This document shows positions 6,421 to 6,770 of a stretch of 6,770 bases of DNA, one piece after another. Both the position numbers and the translations under genes were made by a program. How positions within the stretch are numbered: the first letter of the stretch is position 1; the number at the start of each line of letters is the position of its first letter. The notes beneath the pieces were generated by a model. That model did not search any database. It was not told the origin of the DNA and was given only the letters and a program-made list of their open reading frames with translations. This DNA is from Bacillota bacterium (GTDB lineage Bacteria; Bacillota; Clostridia; Lachnospirales; Anaerotignaceae). Where the stretch lies: positions 1 to 6,770 of the forward strand of contig JAUNCB010000060.1 of assembly GCA_030526765.1 (NCBI GenBank), written 5' to 3'.

Positions 6421-6442
6421 CCGTATGTTTACGCAAGCAGTT
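6421..6442 (-). promoter_or_regulatory. Candidate ECF-type promoter of the sigma/anti-sigma operon
   Basis: On the minus strand AAC (6442..6440), within GAAAAAC, and CGG (6423..6421) are 16 bases apart, echoing the AAC/CGT layout of ECF promoters. Transcription would start near 6414, about 36 bases before the TTG. No convincing sigma-A pair was found in this 87-base gap. The signal is short and may be chance. Confidence 0.2.
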
Positions 6443-6465
6443 TTTCAGATACAGCCTTTGCGGTT

Positions 6466-6770
6466 TTAGTATTCCTTCCCACCGCTTATACCCAAAACCT
6501 TTTTAATCTGTTTATCCTCTGCAACAGGATATTGTTCTTTGATATACCGGTATATCCTTTTCGCAGATTCTTCCGGTTTTTCCTGATACGCACTGCCCAC
6601 CAGCGCATCGCCCCAGATCTGTTCGGGCGTTGCGTAAACTGCAACAGGCCAGCCGTATGCAAAACCCGCTTTGTTGCGTTTTCTGCGGAAATCACGCATC
6701 ACCAGATATGTACGCATCTGCAGCTCTGTAATGGTACCTTCGAAATTCTTTTCACCATTCTTCCCGAAGC
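6466..6770 (-). CDS. C-terminal part of an uncharacterised protein, possibly AlkZ-related; 5' end outside window
   Basis: The frame stays open to the right edge, so only the last 100 residues are seen, ending KEY with a TAA at 6468..6466. The part begins FGKNGEKNFEGTITELQMRT and includes YGWPVAVYATPEQIWG and a helical basic/acidic tail, PEESAKRIYRYIKEQYP. A TELQ helix, then a basic strand and a GWP-x-x-Y segment, recalls the winged-helix C-terminus of clostridial proteins named AlkZ-related, which resemble interstrand-crosslink DNA glycosylases. That is from memory of the family pattern, and no catalytic residue lies in the visible part. It has no membrane segment. An internal ATG at 6717 could be mistaken for the start, but the upstream frame has no stop and reads like protein. 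It lies 87 bases before the sigma gene with no clear terminator between. Confidence 0.6.
   Translation of the reverse strand, partial: FGKNGEKNFEGTITELQMRTYLVMRDFRRKRNKAGFAYGWPVAVYATPEQIWGDALVGSAYQEKPEESAKRIYRYIKEQYPVAEDKQIKKVLGISGGKEY

Noticed and set aside
6411..6424. GGGAGG at 6422..6417 as a ribosome binding site of a small gene
   Set aside because: No ATG, GTG or TTG lies at a suitable distance after it, so it is more likely part of the sigma leader.
6430..6461. Possible terminator between the edge gene and the sigma gene
   Set aside because: Only a five-bp stem (CGCAA/TTGCG) forms, with a long loop and no T tract after it on the minus strand.
1..6770. Mobile elements, CRISPR arrays, tRNA or rRNA genes, riboswitches
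   Set aside because: No transposase, terminal inverted repeats, repeat-spacer pattern or structured RNA signature was seen; nearly all bases belong to one tightly packed operon and a sigma cassette.

Overview
The window is a stretch of a low-to-mid G+C Firmicute chromosome, most likely class Clostridia. This is inferred from FabK as the enoyl-ACP reductase, strong AGGAGG-type ribosome binding sites and the gene order. All genes read on the minus strand, so transcription runs from the right edge to the left edge.

The left 5.4 kb is a type II fatty acid synthesis operon, in the order fabH, acpP, fabK, fabD, fabG, fabF, accB. This is the order known from streptococci and many Clostridia, where fabZ, accC, accD and accA usually follow; those would lie beyond the left edge. 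AccB carries the biotin used to make malonyl-CoA, FabD moves malonate to AcpP, FabH starts chains, FabF extends them, and FabG and FabK carry out the two reductions. The dehydratase is not in the window. Gaps are 1 to 21 bases, and fabK/fabD and fabD/fabG overlap, so translational coupling is likely. No fabT or fapR regulator gene is next to the operon.

The most notable observation is in accB. An in-frame TAA at codon 33 interrupts an otherwise intact reading frame that continues through the biotinylation motif ESMKM to the window edge. It is a real nonsense mutation, a sequencing or assembly error, or a case for re-initiation.

The 162 bases before fabH hold a strong terminator-like hairpin, a candidate promoter, and two related GGT..ACC elements in the promoter that could be operator or alternative-sigma sites. 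To the right lies a two-gene cassette: an ECF sigma factor with a TTG start, overlapping a membrane-anchored zinc-finger anti-sigma factor. The right edge holds the C-terminal part of an uncertain protein, perhaps AlkZ-related. Apart from accB, the genes are ordinary family members. I see no mobile element, CRISPR array, tRNA or rRNA.
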